From: Nitrospira sp.
GTDB lineage: Bacteria > Nitrospirota > Nitrospiria > Nitrospirales > Nitrospiraceae
NCBI GenBank assembly: GCA_030123605.1
Contig: CP126123.1
Span: forward strand, 2,832,001-2,896,000
Length of the DNA: 64,000 bases
Reading direction: 5' to 3'
Part shown: in pieces, positions 1-8,331 of the stretch
Numbering within the stretch: the stretch's first letter is position 1
Layout: every line of letters begins with the position of its first letter
The notes under the pieces: model-generated
The model's input: only the letters and a program-made list of their open reading frames with translations
Told to the model about the DNA's origin: nothing
Databases searched by the model: none
Program-made: the position numbers and the translations under genes

Positions 1-1
1 C

Positions 2-157
2 GCCAAGGAAACGCCGCGACAGGCCGAATGGCAAACACTCCTGGAGGGTACGAGGGGAATGCATATCGCCCTTCCCGCCGTCATCGGCATCAGTCCACGG
101 ACAGGACCACGAAGCCTGCCGCCTCCTGCTTCGGTATCGGCATCGCACGGACGATGA
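2..157 (+). CDS. Possible 3' end of a gene entering from the left edge
   Basis: An open frame runs in from the window edge for 51 codons and stops with TGA at 155-157. The readable peptide contains AEWQTLLEG and ends SASHGR; no domain is recognisable in so short a tail. It is convergent with the rhodanese gene that ends at 169, which is a normal arrangement. A second frame is open over the same bases, so this is only the more protein-like of two options. Confidence 0.3.
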   Translation, partial: AKETPRQAEWQTLLEGTRGMHIALPAVIGISPRTGPRSLPPPASVSASHGR

Positions 158-168
158 CCGCTCAAAAC

Positions 169-594
169 CTAGCGAGCCGGCGCGATGGGATATCCGGCCT
201 CGGTCCAGGCGTTCATGCTTCCCACGACATTGTACACGTGCGTATACCCCAGATCGGCCAACGTCTCGGCGGCAATGTTGCTGCGATGGCCGGACTGACA
301 ATACACCACGATATGGTCGTCCAATTTTGCCCCGAGTTCCCGATGCCGAGCCTTGATCTCGCGAAAATCGATGTTCAGGTCGGTTCCTGGAATCATGCCG
401 GAGGCATGTTCTTCCGGCGACCGCACATCGACCAGCACAAACCCCTTGGCCCCCGTCGAGGAAGCCTTGACCAGGCCGGCCCGTAATTGCTGAACGCTCA
501 ACACATAGGAATGATGGGCGAGTATCGCTTGAGGTCCGTCGATGACAAGGGCACACAGAACTGCGCCGCATGCGACAAGGGTCAGATATCTCAT
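169..594 (-). CDS. Exported single-domain rhodanese-like protein
   Basis: This 141-residue protein has an N-terminal signal peptide (about residues 1-26, hydrophobic core LVACGAVLCALVI) and then one rhodanese domain. The active-site loop reads CQSGHRS, with the catalytic cysteine at about residue 98 following the usual VVYC strand. Rhodaneses of this size move sulfane sulfur as a cysteine persulfide; the signal peptide places this one in the periplasm. The ATG at 594 is preceded by an AAGGGACC-like ribosome site. It is divergent from the small lipoprotein gene at 658. Two other proteins in the window carry rhodanese domains (48369 and 63240). The physiological sulfur acceptor is unknown. Confidence 0.85.
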   Translation of the reverse strand: MRYLTLVACGAVLCALVIDGPQAILAHHSYVLSVQQLRAGLVKASSTGAKGFVLVDVRSPEEHASGMIPGTDLNIDFREIKARHRELGAKLDDHIVVYCQSGHRSNIAAETLADLGYTHVYNVVGSMNAWTEAGYPIAPAR

Positions 595-657
595 GGTCCC
601 TTCTCCTTTGCTCGTATCGGGAAGGCTCTGTACCGCACCCCCTATGATAGGAGCCCT

Positions 658-969
658 ATGAAAAGCTGGTCAAGAGCAAGCCTCGCCCTGCTGTTGATGG
701 CCCTCTTCGGTTGCGGGGACGGTGCGATGATGGCGAAGGAACTCGACAACGGCGGGGTGGTCGTCTACCCCTATCGTGCAGAACAGGGCACTCTGCTCTC
801 ATCGTTTCGGAAAGAGGCGGTTCGTCTGATGGAACAGAAATGCCCCGGCGGATACACAACCGTCCGCGAAGGAGAAACGAAGGGCCGATTACGACAGGCG
901 AGTCCCGTCGCAGGATCAAGCGACGTGGTGGAAGAGCGACGCTGGGGCATTCAGTTTCAGTGTAAGTGA
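658..969 (+). CDS. Small predicted lipoprotein of unknown function
   Basis: The 103-residue product begins with a lipoprotein signal peptide: basic MKSWSR, a hydrophobic stretch, then the lipobox LFGC with the lipidated cysteine at residue 19. The mature part is short and polar and ends FQCK, with cysteines near residues 62 and 102 that could pair. The same frame is open further upstream, but ATG 658 is chosen because it begins the signal peptide. I do not recognise a family. It is convergent with pyrE. Confidence 0.7.
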   Translation: MKSWSRASLALLLMALFGCGDGAMMAKELDNGGVVVYPYRAEQGTLLSSFRKEAVRLMEQKCPGGYTTVREGETKGRLRQASPVAGSSDVVEERRWGIQFQCK

Positions 970-985
970 GTACCGGTAACCGGCC

Positions 986-1555
986 TCAGCCACGGCCTTT
1001 CATGAGATCGTCGATGGTGAGGAGACTCCGCACCCGCACCTGCTCCCGCTCGATACGCGCACGACCGTCCTGCTCCTTGCGATCGACGATCACCAATGCT
1101 TCCCTGACGTGAAGTCCGGCATCACGGGTCGCCGTGATGGCCTTCAGCACCGAGCCGCCGCTGGTGAGGACGTCGTCCACGATCAGCGCGCGATCCCCGA
1201 CGTAGACGACCCCCTCGACGAGCCGGCCCAGGCCGTGATCCTTCGCTTGCTTCCGCACGAAGAAGGTACGCCACTCCCGGCGCTGGACGGCGGAGTAGGC
1301 AAAGTCCGAAATACTGGTCGCAATCGAAATCGCCCCGATCTCCAACCCTCCGAGACAATCGATGTCCAGATCCTTGGTCGTCTCATAGGCCAGACGTGCG
1401 ACCAGGTTGCGGGCATACGGAAACGCCAGCAACGTCCGGCAATCGACGTAAAACTGGCTCAGCAGTCCCGAGGCCAGCTTGAACCGGCCCTCAGGATCCC
1501 ACTTGAAGGCCTGGGTCTTGTGAAAGGCGGCAATAAGGTCGTCTTGCAACATCAT
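986..1555 (-). CDS. pyrE: Orotate phosphoribosyltransferase
   Basis: PyrE transfers phosphoribose from PRPP to orotate in de novo pyrimidine synthesis in the cytoplasm. The 189-residue protein carries the PRPP-binding signature ALIVDDVLTSGGS (about residues 123-135), the KASGLLSQFYVDCR-like substrate segment near residues 26-40, and the RKQAKDHG flexible-loop segment expected to complete the active site across the dimer. It is a little shorter than the enterobacterial enzyme. Two ATG codons stand in tandem at the start (1555 and 1552). The next gene on the same strand starts at 2209, about 145 bases upstream of the cbiX-like stop, so an operon is possible but not proven. Confidence 0.9.
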   Translation of the reverse strand: MMLQDDLIAAFHKTQAFKWDPEGRFKLASGLLSQFYVDCRTLLAFPYARNLVARLAYETTKDLDIDCLGGLEIGAISIATSISDFAYSAVQRREWRTFFVRKQAKDHGLGRLVEGVVYVGDRALIVDDVLTSGGSVLKAITATRDAGLHVREALVIVDRKEQDGRARIEREQVRVRSLLTIDDLMKGRG

Positions 1556-1699
1556 GCTTCTTGCGCTCCATTGAAAGTCATGCCCATCAAGCCACCGCAG
1601 CTCGAAAGGCCCTGCGTCAATTGCGGGTGCAGATTTTACACTGGTCGCGATGCAGATGACATCGGTGAGTTGCGGACCCTTCTTCGAACTTCCAGGCGG

Positions 1700-2209
1700 T
1701 CACGAGAATCGTTTGATCTGCTCCGACAGGATGTTCGCAACCAGGTTCAAATCGAACGGCCAGGCATAGCGGAGCACAACGGCCGGGTGCTGTTTCCGAA
1801 GCTGTTCGAGGATCTCGGGGATTTCGATCTCGGAATGCGCTCCCCCCGGCGTAAACATGGTCGTCGCCACGGTAATATGAGTCGCGCCTTGTTTGACGAG
1901 TTGCTCCACCGACTCTTCGAGGGTAGGCGCGCAAAACTCGTTGTAGGCCACGGCGAACAACAGGGAGCCGAGGTCGGCTCGCAACCGCGCCGCCACCGCC
2001 TCAAGCCCCGCTTGGTACGGGTCCGTCTCCGGCGTCCTGGGCCACCGGCGGATCCGGTCGTCCAACTCACGCTCCTCGGGCGAGGGAGGCAGTTTCACCG
2101 CGCGCCGTTGCGCCTCCAAGCGTTTCAATTTCGTGACCAACTCCTGCGGACAACCCTTGGGGATGCCGCCGTGACCGACGAGAATCACGCCCCGCACGAC
2201 GCTCGCCAT
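1700..2209 (-). CDS. CbiX/SirB-family sirohydrochlorin chelatase-like protein
   Basis: This 169-residue protein starts with the family's β-strand and metal-site motif ILVGHGG (residues 9-15) and has the second conserved segment TMFTPGGAHSEIEIP near residues 116-130. Short CbiX proteins insert cobalt, iron or nickel into sirohydrochlorin for cobalamin, sirohaem or F430 synthesis. Between the motifs is an unusually polar insert (residues about 35-65) rich in Arg, Glu and Pro. Which metal it inserts cannot be told from sequence. It lies 30 bases downstream of the DUF523/DUF1722 gene on the same strand and is probably cotranscribed with it. Confidence 0.75.
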   Translation of the reverse strand: MASVVRGVILVGHGGIPKGCPQELVTKLKRLEAQRRAVKLPPSPEERELDDRIRRWPRTPETDPYQAGLEAVAARLRADLGSLLFAVAYNEFCAPTLEESVEQLVKQGATHITVATTMFTPGGAHSEIEIPEILEQLRKQHPAVVLRYAWPFDLNLVANILSEQIKRFS

Positions 2210-2239
2210 CGACAGACTCCTTTCCTCAAACAGAGGCGA

Positions 2240-3193
2240 TTACACATGATTCCGCAACAGGAGTTCCTTCGGATACGGATTGAGATACACCTGGTCATCG
2301 ACGGCTGCCACCCCGAAGAGCCGCACGTAGTGCTTGATCATGGTCACCGGCACCAGGAGCGGCGTCACCCCGCGATGATACTCTTCGATCACGCCAAGCA
2401 ATTCGTCCTTCTCCTGCCGGCCGAGCCGATCCTTGAAATACCCCAGGAGGTGATGGAGAACGTTGACGTGTTTGCGGACCGTCGCCTTCACCGTCAGCGC
2501 CTTCATGAACAGCTCACCATAACGAAACGCCAGGTCCTTCGACCTGGACCGCCGGTCTTCGACCACCAACCGCCCGAGCAGCCGGTACTGTTGCGGACTG
2601 TGGGACAACAGTACATGCGTGTGGATCGTGTGAAATCGAAGCAGATCATGCTTCGTCACGCCGTTCTGCAATAGATCGCTCCAGCGCCGGTAACAAAACA
2701 CCCGCTCGATAAAATTCTCCCGAAGGAGCGGATCACAAAGCCGCCCTTCTTCCTCGACGGGAATCAAGGGGAATCGCTCCATGAAGGCTCTGGCAAAGAG
2801 CCCAATGCCTTGGTGACTCGGCATCCCATGGCGGTTGTCGAGGCGGACCCCCTCAATGCCGCAGCTCGGCGAGTCCTTCTTGAAGACATAGCCGGACAGG
2901 TCCAGAGCCTCCAGCTCCGGAAGGCGGCTGGCCATCATCGCCTCGATCGCCTCGGTTTGATCCCGTCCGGTCTTGATCGTCAGGAGCCTTGGATGCCGGG
3001 CGTCGCCGACCAGCCGCATGGCTTCACGGGGAGTGCCGAGTCCCGCTTCAACCTCCGGACAGACCGGTACCCATTCGACGTAGCGACCCAACACATCGGT
3101 CAAAAATCCGTCGCGTTTGTGGCCGCCGTCGAAGCGGACTTCGTCACCGAGCAGGCAACGACTGATACCGAGACGGAGCAGAGCAGCCGTCAT
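2240..3193 (-). CDS. DUF523 + DUF1722 two-domain protein (YbgA-like)
   Basis: The 317-residue protein fuses two known domains. The N-terminal DUF523 part (residues about 5-160) has the cysteine motifs SRCLLG (C13), VCPEV and DSPSCG, which in the related thiouracil desulfidase TudS hold an Fe-S cluster. The C-terminal DUF1722 part (about 190-310) has the conserved stretch around YHRGVTPLLVPVTMIKHY. The fusion is common in bacteria; a role in desulfurisation or RNA-thiol repair is inferred from TudS, not shown. Its ATG at 3193 overlaps the stop of a small upstream ORF (ATGA), so translation of the two may be coupled. Confidence 0.85.
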   Translation of the reverse strand: MTAALLRLGISRCLLGDEVRFDGGHKRDGFLTDVLGRYVEWVPVCPEVEAGLGTPREAMRLVGDARHPRLLTIKTGRDQTEAIEAMMASRLPELEALDLSGYVFKKDSPSCGIEGVRLDNRHGMPSHQGIGLFARAFMERFPLIPVEEEGRLCDPLLRENFIERVFCYRRWSDLLQNGVTKHDLLRFHTIHTHVLLSHSPQQYRLLGRLVVEDRRSRSKDLAFRYGELFMKALTVKATVRKHVNVLHHLLGYFKDRLGRQEKDELLGVIEEYHRGVTPLLVPVTMIKHYVRLFGVAAVDDQVYLNPYPKELLLRNHV

Positions 3194-3333
3194 GTGCGCA
3201 CCTGCTGTGTGCCGAGATCCACATAGTCCTGGCGAGCCTGCCGCCGGTTGCCGTTGTTCGCCGCCACGTCTGCCTCCAGCAGATGCTGCACGAAATACCG
3301 TTCGCCGCTCTGCCTATCGAGCAGGGCCGCCAT
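3190..3333 (-). CDS. Small hypothetical protein, translationally coupled
   Basis: A 47-codon ORF starting at ATG 3333 (MAALLDRQSGERYF...) bridges the PDZ gene and the DUF523/DUF1722 gene. Its start overlaps the last bases of the PDZ gene and its TGA overlaps the next ATG, a pattern typical of coupled operon genes. The product is polar, with no signal peptide or membrane segment, and I recognise no family. The arrangement supports expression more than the sequence does. Confidence 0.45.
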   Translation of the reverse strand: MAALLDRQSGERYFVQHLLEADVAANNGNRRQARQDYVDLGTQQVRT

Positions 3334-3796
3334 GTGATCCCACCTGTCCCTTGTAAAGGGTTTGACTCGCCACACGGGTGACGGAGATCTCACGCAGGCC
3401 TCCCTCTCCTTTCAACCCCAATTTCACCACCGAGCCGGCTTCGCCCCGTACCATGAGGGCCACCTGCTCATAGGTTTTGCCGGTGACGGTTACGCCGTCC
3501 ACGGTCGTAATCTCATCGCCCTGTTTGAGTCCGGCCTGCTGGGCGGGACCGTCCGGCAACACATGCGCGACATAGAGTACGGCAGGATCCCCGACATGTT
3601 CGGCTCCGACATGCAACGACACTCCGATCACCCCATCGGGAATTCTCGCTGTTCCTTCAGGTGACGTCTGTTCTTGCGATGTGTGTCGTCCTTCAGCGGC
3701 CAAGGTTTGCCCGGCATCGCCGAATAATGGAAACAGCGCCACCGCAAGAAGGTTCAAACAGAGCGCGGTCCCGAACTGGTTCGTGATGGTCACCAT
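3314..3796 (-). CDS. Secreted single-PDZ-domain protein
   Basis: The 160-residue product begins with a signal peptide (about residues 1-33, ending TLAAEG) followed by a low-complexity linker and one PDZ domain (about 50-135). The carboxylate-binding loop is GVSLH-like, and the core segment QQAGLKQGDEITTVDGV is the part conserved in bacterial HtrA and C-terminal-processing peptidases. No protease domain is attached, so it is a peptide-binding or scaffold protein in the periplasm. ATG 3796 is chosen over longer upstream options because AAGGAGG sits eight bases before it and the signal peptide starts there. Confidence 0.8.
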   Translation of the reverse strand: MVTITNQFGTALCLNLLAVALFPLFGDAGQTLAAEGRHTSQEQTSPEGTARIPDGVIGVSLHVGAEHVGDPAVLYVAHVLPDGPAQQAGLKQGDEITTVDGVTVTGKTYEQVALMVRGEAGSVVKLGLKGEGGLREISVTRVASQTLYKGQVGSHGGPAR

Positions 3797-4027
3797 GTGA
3801 CGTCCTCCTTGTGAATGACTCTTCCTTCGTGAGTCCGAGCACACAAAGCCCCCTGAGCAGGCTCGCCGAATGACAGACGATCGTCGCTCGCACCATAGTA
3901 ACCGATGCCGGATGCGCTGATGAAGGGGGGCGCGGGAAACCTCCCGACGAGAGCCGTCACCAGCGTCCAGGTGACAAAACGACCATTGCTCATTCCACGG
4001 CAGCCGCGTTTCAGGTATGGTAGGGCG

Positions 4028-5559
4028 GTGACGCTCGACCAAACCCATTATTACCGACTCACGACCAAGGTCTCGGGGAATGACTCTGCCCTCGACGTCT
4101 GCCCCGATGGTTCGTGCCGCGTGATGCTGGCAGCGCCGGCCGATTCGAGCGGGCAATATTGGAACCTGGTGCCGACCGCCGGTAGCCGGTACGCACTCCG
4201 AACCGGTTATCTGGGCGACGGATTGAGCCTAACGATGGACGACGATCGAATGGTCTGCTTGAAGCCGACCGATCCCTCGGCCGGCCAGTCCTGGGATGTG
4301 CGACAGGAGCCAAGCGGAACCTATGCGATCATCAATGACCTGGCGGGGCCACAGACCTGCCTCTGCCCGGATGGTCAAGGAGTGATCACGGCGCAGCAGG
4401 TGCCCCTCCCACAACGTCCACTCTGGACCCTCACGAAACTTGCGTCTGTGTCGGGTCAGGCCGCCGTTCCCGATCTCAAGCAGGCTCCGGGTGTCTATTG
4501 TCCCGAAGGCTGTACCGATTTCACCTTCTACGCGCGACCTGCGGGACCGCTGAAGGCCGTCATGCTCTTCGTGGACTTTCCGGATGCGCCGGCTGGTGTC
4601 TGTTCGCCAATCGATACGCCAACCATCTGTTGGGAAACGGCCGGGCCTCGCAGCTATTTTTCGAGCAGAGCTACGGAGCCTGCCAGCTGACCGTGGACGT
4701 CACTGCCCGTTTGGGTTGGCGACGACTCGAGCAGCCCTCCACCGCCTACAACTGTCACGATTTCGCGTCGCATCGTCAATACATTGCAGAGGCAGCGGCA
4801 CTGTTCGCCGAGGAGATCGATTGTTCACTCTATCGGTTTGTGCTCGTCGTCGCTCCTCCGACCGCCGCCTTTCCCGATTCACCGGCATTCAATGCACCGC
4901 TTGGCCAAGGCGCACCGTCACCCAATGGGGAACTCCGGCTTGCCGTCACCTTCGGACGGGACAGTTACCGCAACAGCTACATCAACCTCGTGCATGAAGT
5001 GAGTCACTTGATTGGCTTGCCCGACCTCTATCCCTACGGAGGAGGCGTGGACAGCTCGCGCGCGGGCTGTTGGGACATCATGTCCGACATCTTTCACTGC
5101 ACGACCTTTCTCGGCTGGCACCGGCACAAGAACGGCTGGCTCCCTGCGGAGCGAAAGACCTATCTCGCGGAAACCCCGCAGGAGCGGTACCTAACGCTGA
5201 GCCCCCTGTCGAGCCGACATGGACTGTCGATGGTCCTGTTGCCGATCGACGACCCCCAATGCCCAAGCAAGGTCTTCGTTGTGGAATTGGCGCAACCGAT
5301 GGAAGGAGCAACGAACGGACCAGGTCGCGAAGGGGTACTGGTGTACAGCGTGAATTCGACCATCCCGACCGGCCATTCGCCGCTGGTAGTATATCCCAAG
5401 ATCACCAGCAACAGCCCCGACCACGGCTACCTATGCGAAGCGGCCTATGGCGTCGGGGACCGCGCGTCGTTCAGCGAAGGCGGAACCATCCTGACCCTCA
5501 CCGTGCTGCAGCAGTTTGGACACTGCTTTCATCTGAAGCTGCACTACACAAAGCAGTAA
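4028..5559 (+). pseudogene. M6-family metalloprotease with lectin-like N-terminal domain, frameshifted
   Basis: Two overlapping frames make one protein. The first (from GTG 4028, or ATG 3905) encodes a ricin-like β-trefoil module with repeated QxW-type motifs (QYWNLV, QSWDV, PLWTL) and enters the M6 catalytic domain at MLFVDFPDAPA. The second supplies the rest: FFEQSYG, the zinc site HEVSHLIGLPD (HExxHxxGxxD) and WDIMSD, ending at 5559. The break lies at about 4590-4605, where the reading must slip back one base. No slippery heptamer is visible, so either a base was lost (pseudogene) or the assembly has an error. M6 enzymes are secreted zinc endopeptidases; no signal peptide is obvious here. 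Confidence 0.75.
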
Positions 5560-5708
5560 CGTGTGCGCCGTCCTAGCCTACGCACAAGGGTAGCGGAGCG
5601 GATATTCGTCTCTTCGCCGAAATGGAGGATGAAGCCTTCGCGTTCTTCGCGAACAAACCGAATATCGGCGAGGTGACTATGGAAACGACCGATCTTCAGG
5701 AGGTGCAT
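5544..5708 (-). CDS. Small hypothetical protein downstream of rnhA
   Basis: A 54-codon ORF starts at ATG 5708, 16 bases after the rnhA stop, with AAAGGAC as a ribosome site five bases upstream. The N-terminal part (MHLLKIGRFHSHLADIRF) looks like genuine protein and contains an alternating hydrophobic pattern; the C-terminus is Arg-rich. It overlaps the 3' end of the convergent protease gene by 16 bases. I recognise no family. Confidence 0.45.
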   Translation of the reverse strand: MHLLKIGRFHSHLADIRFVREEREGFILHFGEETNIRSATLVRRLGRRTRYCFV

Positions 5709-5724
5709 ACCGTCCTTTCTGAGC

Positions 5725-6165
5725 CTACTCTCCACGCGAAGACCCGGCGAGGGAGGCAGCCCGTTGCGCAAGGCTGTCGCACGCTTCGTTTTCCGGATGG
5801 CCGTTGTGACCGCGCACCCACTGCCAGCTGATCCGATGCCGGCCGGCGAGTTGATCCAATTCCGCCCAGAGATCTTGGTTTTTCTTTCGTTTCCAGCCAA
5901 GTGTCATGGTTTTGATCAACAGTTGCGAATCCGAATGGAGAATGATCGATCGGGAAGGCGGCAGGAGCTTCAAGGCTTCGATGGCGGCCGTCATTTCCAT
6001 GCGATTGTTCGTGGTCTCCGCACAGTGTCCCGATCCCTCTGTTCGTCGCTCACCGTCCTGAATGATGTAGGCCCAGCCGCCGGGACCGGGATTTCCGAGA
6101 CAGCTGCCGTCGGTATAGATGAGGATTCGATGCAGAGTGTCTTCGCCTGTGGAGTGGTCCTGCAT
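5725..6165 (-). CDS. rnhA: Ribonuclease HI
   Basis: RNase HI cuts the RNA strand of RNA-DNA hybrids, removing primers and R-loops. The 146-residue protein has all the acidic catalytic positions in context: YTDGSCLGNPGPGGW (first Asp), NNRMEMTAAIEAL (Glu), HSDSQLL (second Asp) and the last Asp in NEACDSLA, with the handle region GWKRKKN. The start is set at ATG 6165 because the next upstream ATG (6183) lies inside the terminal repeat of a MITE-like element, so the longer reading is an accident of that insertion. Confidence 0.92.
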   Translation of the reverse strand: MQDHSTGEDTLHRILIYTDGSCLGNPGPGGWAYIIQDGERRTEGSGHCAETTNNRMEMTAAIEALKLLPPSRSIILHSDSQLLIKTMTLGWKRKKNQDLWAELDQLAGRHRISWQWVRGHNGHPENEACDSLAQRAASLAGSSRGE

Positions 6166-6173
6166 AGTCAGCC

Positions 6174-6457
6174 TAACCCGCATTATTCACGAGAGTTCGT
6201 GACGAAACCGCGGAGACGTCTGGCGAGGTCCACGGCGCGAAGCAGAATGAGCGCCACGTCTGTGGACGCCGCCGAGTCGGTGAGGCGGCAGTGTCTTCAG
6301 GCATGCGGAGCCGCCAGAACCCGAGGCATACTTGAAACAGTATGTCGAGGGTCCGAGCGGCGAGTCTGCCCGCCTGGATGCCGGCAGACCGCATCCAGGC
6401 TCGTCGCAGCGGCGTATCGGCGGTTGCAGTAGAAGTCATCGTGAATAATGCGGGCTA
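6174..6457 (+). repeat. MITE-like element, copy 1 (284 bp)
   Basis: A non-coding segment is bounded by inverted termini: TAACCCGCATTATTCACGA at the left and TCGTGAATAATGCGGGCTA at the right. A second element with the same ends and a similar interior (including GAGG.TCCGAG.GGCGAG) lies at 48159-48352. It carries no ORF of its own and directly abuts the 5' end of rnhA. The structure matches a miniature inverted-repeat element moved in trans; the family is not recognised. Confidence 0.7.
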
Positions 6458-6775
6458 AGGGTACAACAATCTGCGGATGATTGCAGAAGATTATTTTCTC
6501 GGTGCTGAGGATCGGCACGGCCGCCTTAAAACAACAATGCTCGGGGAGAAGAGCCGTTCACGGTCGAGACCGTACAGGAGCCTTCCTACCACCAGAATGG
6601 TTTCCGTCTCGACAACGAGATAAAACATCTAATTGAATGTACTGCATGTATTTATCCGTGACCATCAGTTGCGTTGAAACGATACAGAGGGCAAGTTACG
6701 AGCGAGCTTGGGGTGGTAGAGAGCAGGTAATCCTTCCGTCGTTGGCTCCTTTATTACGGTTTGAAAGACACGGAG
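6458..6775. other. Intergenic stretch between MITE copy 1 and IS3 element
   Basis: No complete gene is visible. One frame on the plus strand (about 6540-6660) reads like the tail of a protein (GEEPFTVETVQEPSYHQNG) but has no start and is probably a remnant cut off by the mobile DNA on both sides. Confidence 0.4.
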
Positions 6776-6805
6776 TGATCTTCCCCCGCTTTGGTGGACA
6801 CCGGG

Positions 6806-7669
6806 TTACGCGACAGCGGCCCTTGCTTCGTACTCGGCTGGGGAGTGATAGCCGAGGGTCGAGTGGCGCCGCTGCCGAGTATAGAACACCTCGATATACT
6901 CGAAGATGTCCTGTGTCGCCTCGCTCCGCGTCGCGTACTGCCGATGGTACACGAGTTCCCGCTTCAATGTTCCGAAGAAGCTCTCCACACAGGCATTGTC
7001 CCAGCAATTGCCTTTGCGACTCATGCTGGGAATGAGACCGTATTCATCAAGGACACGCTGGTAGCTCGTTGCGGCATACTGACTCCCACGGTCCGAATGG
7101 TGGAGAAGCCCTGCCGTGGGAGCCCGCTTCGCCAGCGCCATGGTGAGCGCCTGCTCGGTCAACTCGACCGTGATCCGTTGGCTCATGGCCCAACCGACCA
7201 CTCGGCGTGAGTACAGATCCAGCAGGACGGCCAGATACAGCCAACCTTCCAGGGGCCAGACGTACGTGATATCACCCGCCCACACCCGGTTGGGTGCCTC
7301 GACGGTGAAGGCCCGCTCAAGGGTATTCGCGGCTACGGGAAACCGATGCTGGGATTGGGTGGTGGCCCGCCATTTCGTCACCGTCTTGGCTCGAATCCCG
7401 TCCTGGCGCATCAGCCGGGCCACGCGATGCTCACCAATGCGGTACCCCTGTGTGACCAGAGCCTTCCAGATACGGGGACTCCCGGAGGTTTCGCGGGATT
7501 CTCGATGGATCACCCGGATGACGGAGAGAGTCGTCCGGTCCGACACTGACCGGGCACTCTCTGGCCGTATACGCCATGCATAATAGCCCGCTGCCGAGAC
7601 GGCCAAGGCTCGACACATCAATCGGATCGGATAGCGACGGTCGTGTTCCTGAATGACTCGGTATCTCAT
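6806..7669 (-). CDS. IS3-family transposase OrfB (DDE integrase)
   Basis: The 287-residue protein has the HTH_21-like N-terminus and an rve integrase core. The catalytic triad is visible as WAGDITYVW (Asp), HHSDRGSQYA (Asp) and NACVESFFGTLKRE (Glu), with the usual 35-residue gap between the last two. It overlaps orfA by four bases (ATGA), so the fused OrfAB may arise by frameshifting or OrfB by reinitiation. The reading frame is intact, so the copy may be active. Confidence 0.93.
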   Translation of the reverse strand: MRYRVIQEHDRRYPIRLMCRALAVSAAGYYAWRIRPESARSVSDRTTLSVIRVIHRESRETSGSPRIWKALVTQGYRIGEHRVARLMRQDGIRAKTVTKWRATTQSQHRFPVAANTLERAFTVEAPNRVWAGDITYVWPLEGWLYLAVLLDLYSRRVVGWAMSQRITVELTEQALTMALAKRAPTAGLLHHSDRGSQYAATSYQRVLDEYGLIPSMSRKGNCWDNACVESFFGTLKRELVYHRQYATRSEATQDIFEYIEVFYTRQRRHSTLGYHSPAEYEARAAVA

Positions 7670-7962
7670 CGCGACTCCTTCGCGAAGAACGCCGCCGCAC
7701 GCGTTAAAAAATCCCGTTCCTGCTTCAAGGTCGCGTGTTCTCGTCTCAGCCGCACCAGCTCTTCCTGTTCTGCCCGCATCGACTGGCGTGTGTGGCCCTG
7801 GCTCTCCGCCTGTTGCTGCTCAGCTCGCCAGCGGTAGAGCAGATGGTCGGCAATACCCAGATCTCTGGCGACTTGTGCGACCGGTCGTGCCGAGTCTCGG
7901 ACCAACCGAACTGCTTCTGTCTTAAACTCTTCCGTATACTGCCGTCTGGTCTTGGTGCTCAT
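7666..7962 (-). CDS. IS3-family transposase OrfA (HTH)
   Basis: This 98-residue protein has the transposase-8 helix-turn-helix (YTEEFKTEAVRLV then QVARDLGIADHLLYRW) followed by a leucine-zipper-like coiled coil (EELVRLRREHATLKQERDFL) that joins OrfA and OrfB. ATG 7962 is chosen over the upstream ATG 7980 because GGAGGACAGG precedes it directly. Confidence 0.9.
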   Translation of the reverse strand: MSTKTRRQYTEEFKTEAVRLVRDSARPVAQVARDLGIADHLLYRWRAEQQQAESQGHTRQSMRAEQEELVRLRREHATLKQERDFLTRAAAFFAKESR

Positions 7963-8026
7963 CCTGTCCTCCGATTTCATCCTGTTCCTCCTTATACAGG
8001 TGTCTGTGAAATCGGGGGAAGGTCAG

Positions 8027-8152
8027 CTCAGCGTATGCCAGTGGATCTTTCTCGTACCGGAGGAGGGTCTTCCCGATTCTGTTCTTGGTAGCGGGGTCGA
8101 GGGCATCAATGTCTCGGACAGCCCGGCGGGTGTAGATCAGCCGACATTTCAC
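8027..8152 (-). pseudogene. RelE/ParE-type toxin, 3' end lost to IS3 insertion
   Basis: The first 42 codons (MKCRLIYTRRAVRDIDALDP..., then IGKTLLRYEKDPLAYAE) match the start of RelE/ParE-superfamily toxins. The frame then runs straight into the IS3 terminal repeat. The lost half normally holds the basic β-strands used for mRNA cleavage or gyrase binding, so the toxin should be inactive. The ATG overlaps the antitoxin stop by four bases, the normal TA arrangement. Confidence 0.75.
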
Positions 8153-8331
8153 CGGCCAAAAACTTCTTCGTGAGATTTCACCTTTCCCGCCTTATGGTCC
8201 CGCCTGGCCTCCTTGATACTCCGCAGATATTCCGGAGAGGTGGATGCAATAAGGTCCTCAAGGAAGAGCTGCCGTTCTTTCTTCCTCATTTTCTTCACGG
8301 CCTGGATAACCGTCGCAGAATTCACTTCCAT
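8149..8331 (-). CDS. Antitoxin of a disrupted RelE/ParE-type module
   Basis: A 60-residue protein with a helical N-terminus (VIQAVKKMRKKERQLFLEDL) and a flexible charged C-terminus (YLRSIKEARRDHKAGKVKS then HEEVFG), the type of tail that wraps a RelE/ParE toxin. It is intact while its partner toxin is truncated, so it is now an orphan. Its own DNA-binding part is short; autoregulation cannot be judged. Confidence 0.7.
   Translation of the reverse strand: MEVNSATVIQAVKKMRKKERQLFLEDLIASTSPEYLRSIKEARRDHKAGKVKSHEEVFGR

Larger units (their letters stand above)
6776..8025 (-). mobile_element. IS3-family insertion sequence (1250 bp)
   Basis: The element has two overlapping transposase genes and imperfect terminal inverted repeats beginning TGA(T/C)CTTCCCCCG at 6776 and, inverted, ending at 8025. 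The length is usual for IS3. Flanking triplets (gag and gct) do not match, so no target duplication remains. The right end interrupts a RelE/ParE-type toxin gene; the left flank does not contain the missing toxin end, which suggests an adjacent deletion after insertion. Confidence 0.85.

Noticed and set aside
1109-2674. Long plus-strand ORF (521 codons) opposite pyrE, cbiX-like and DUF523 genes
   Set aside because: It is antisense to three recognisable genes, is Arg/His/Pro-rich and has no domain; a GC-rich shadow frame.
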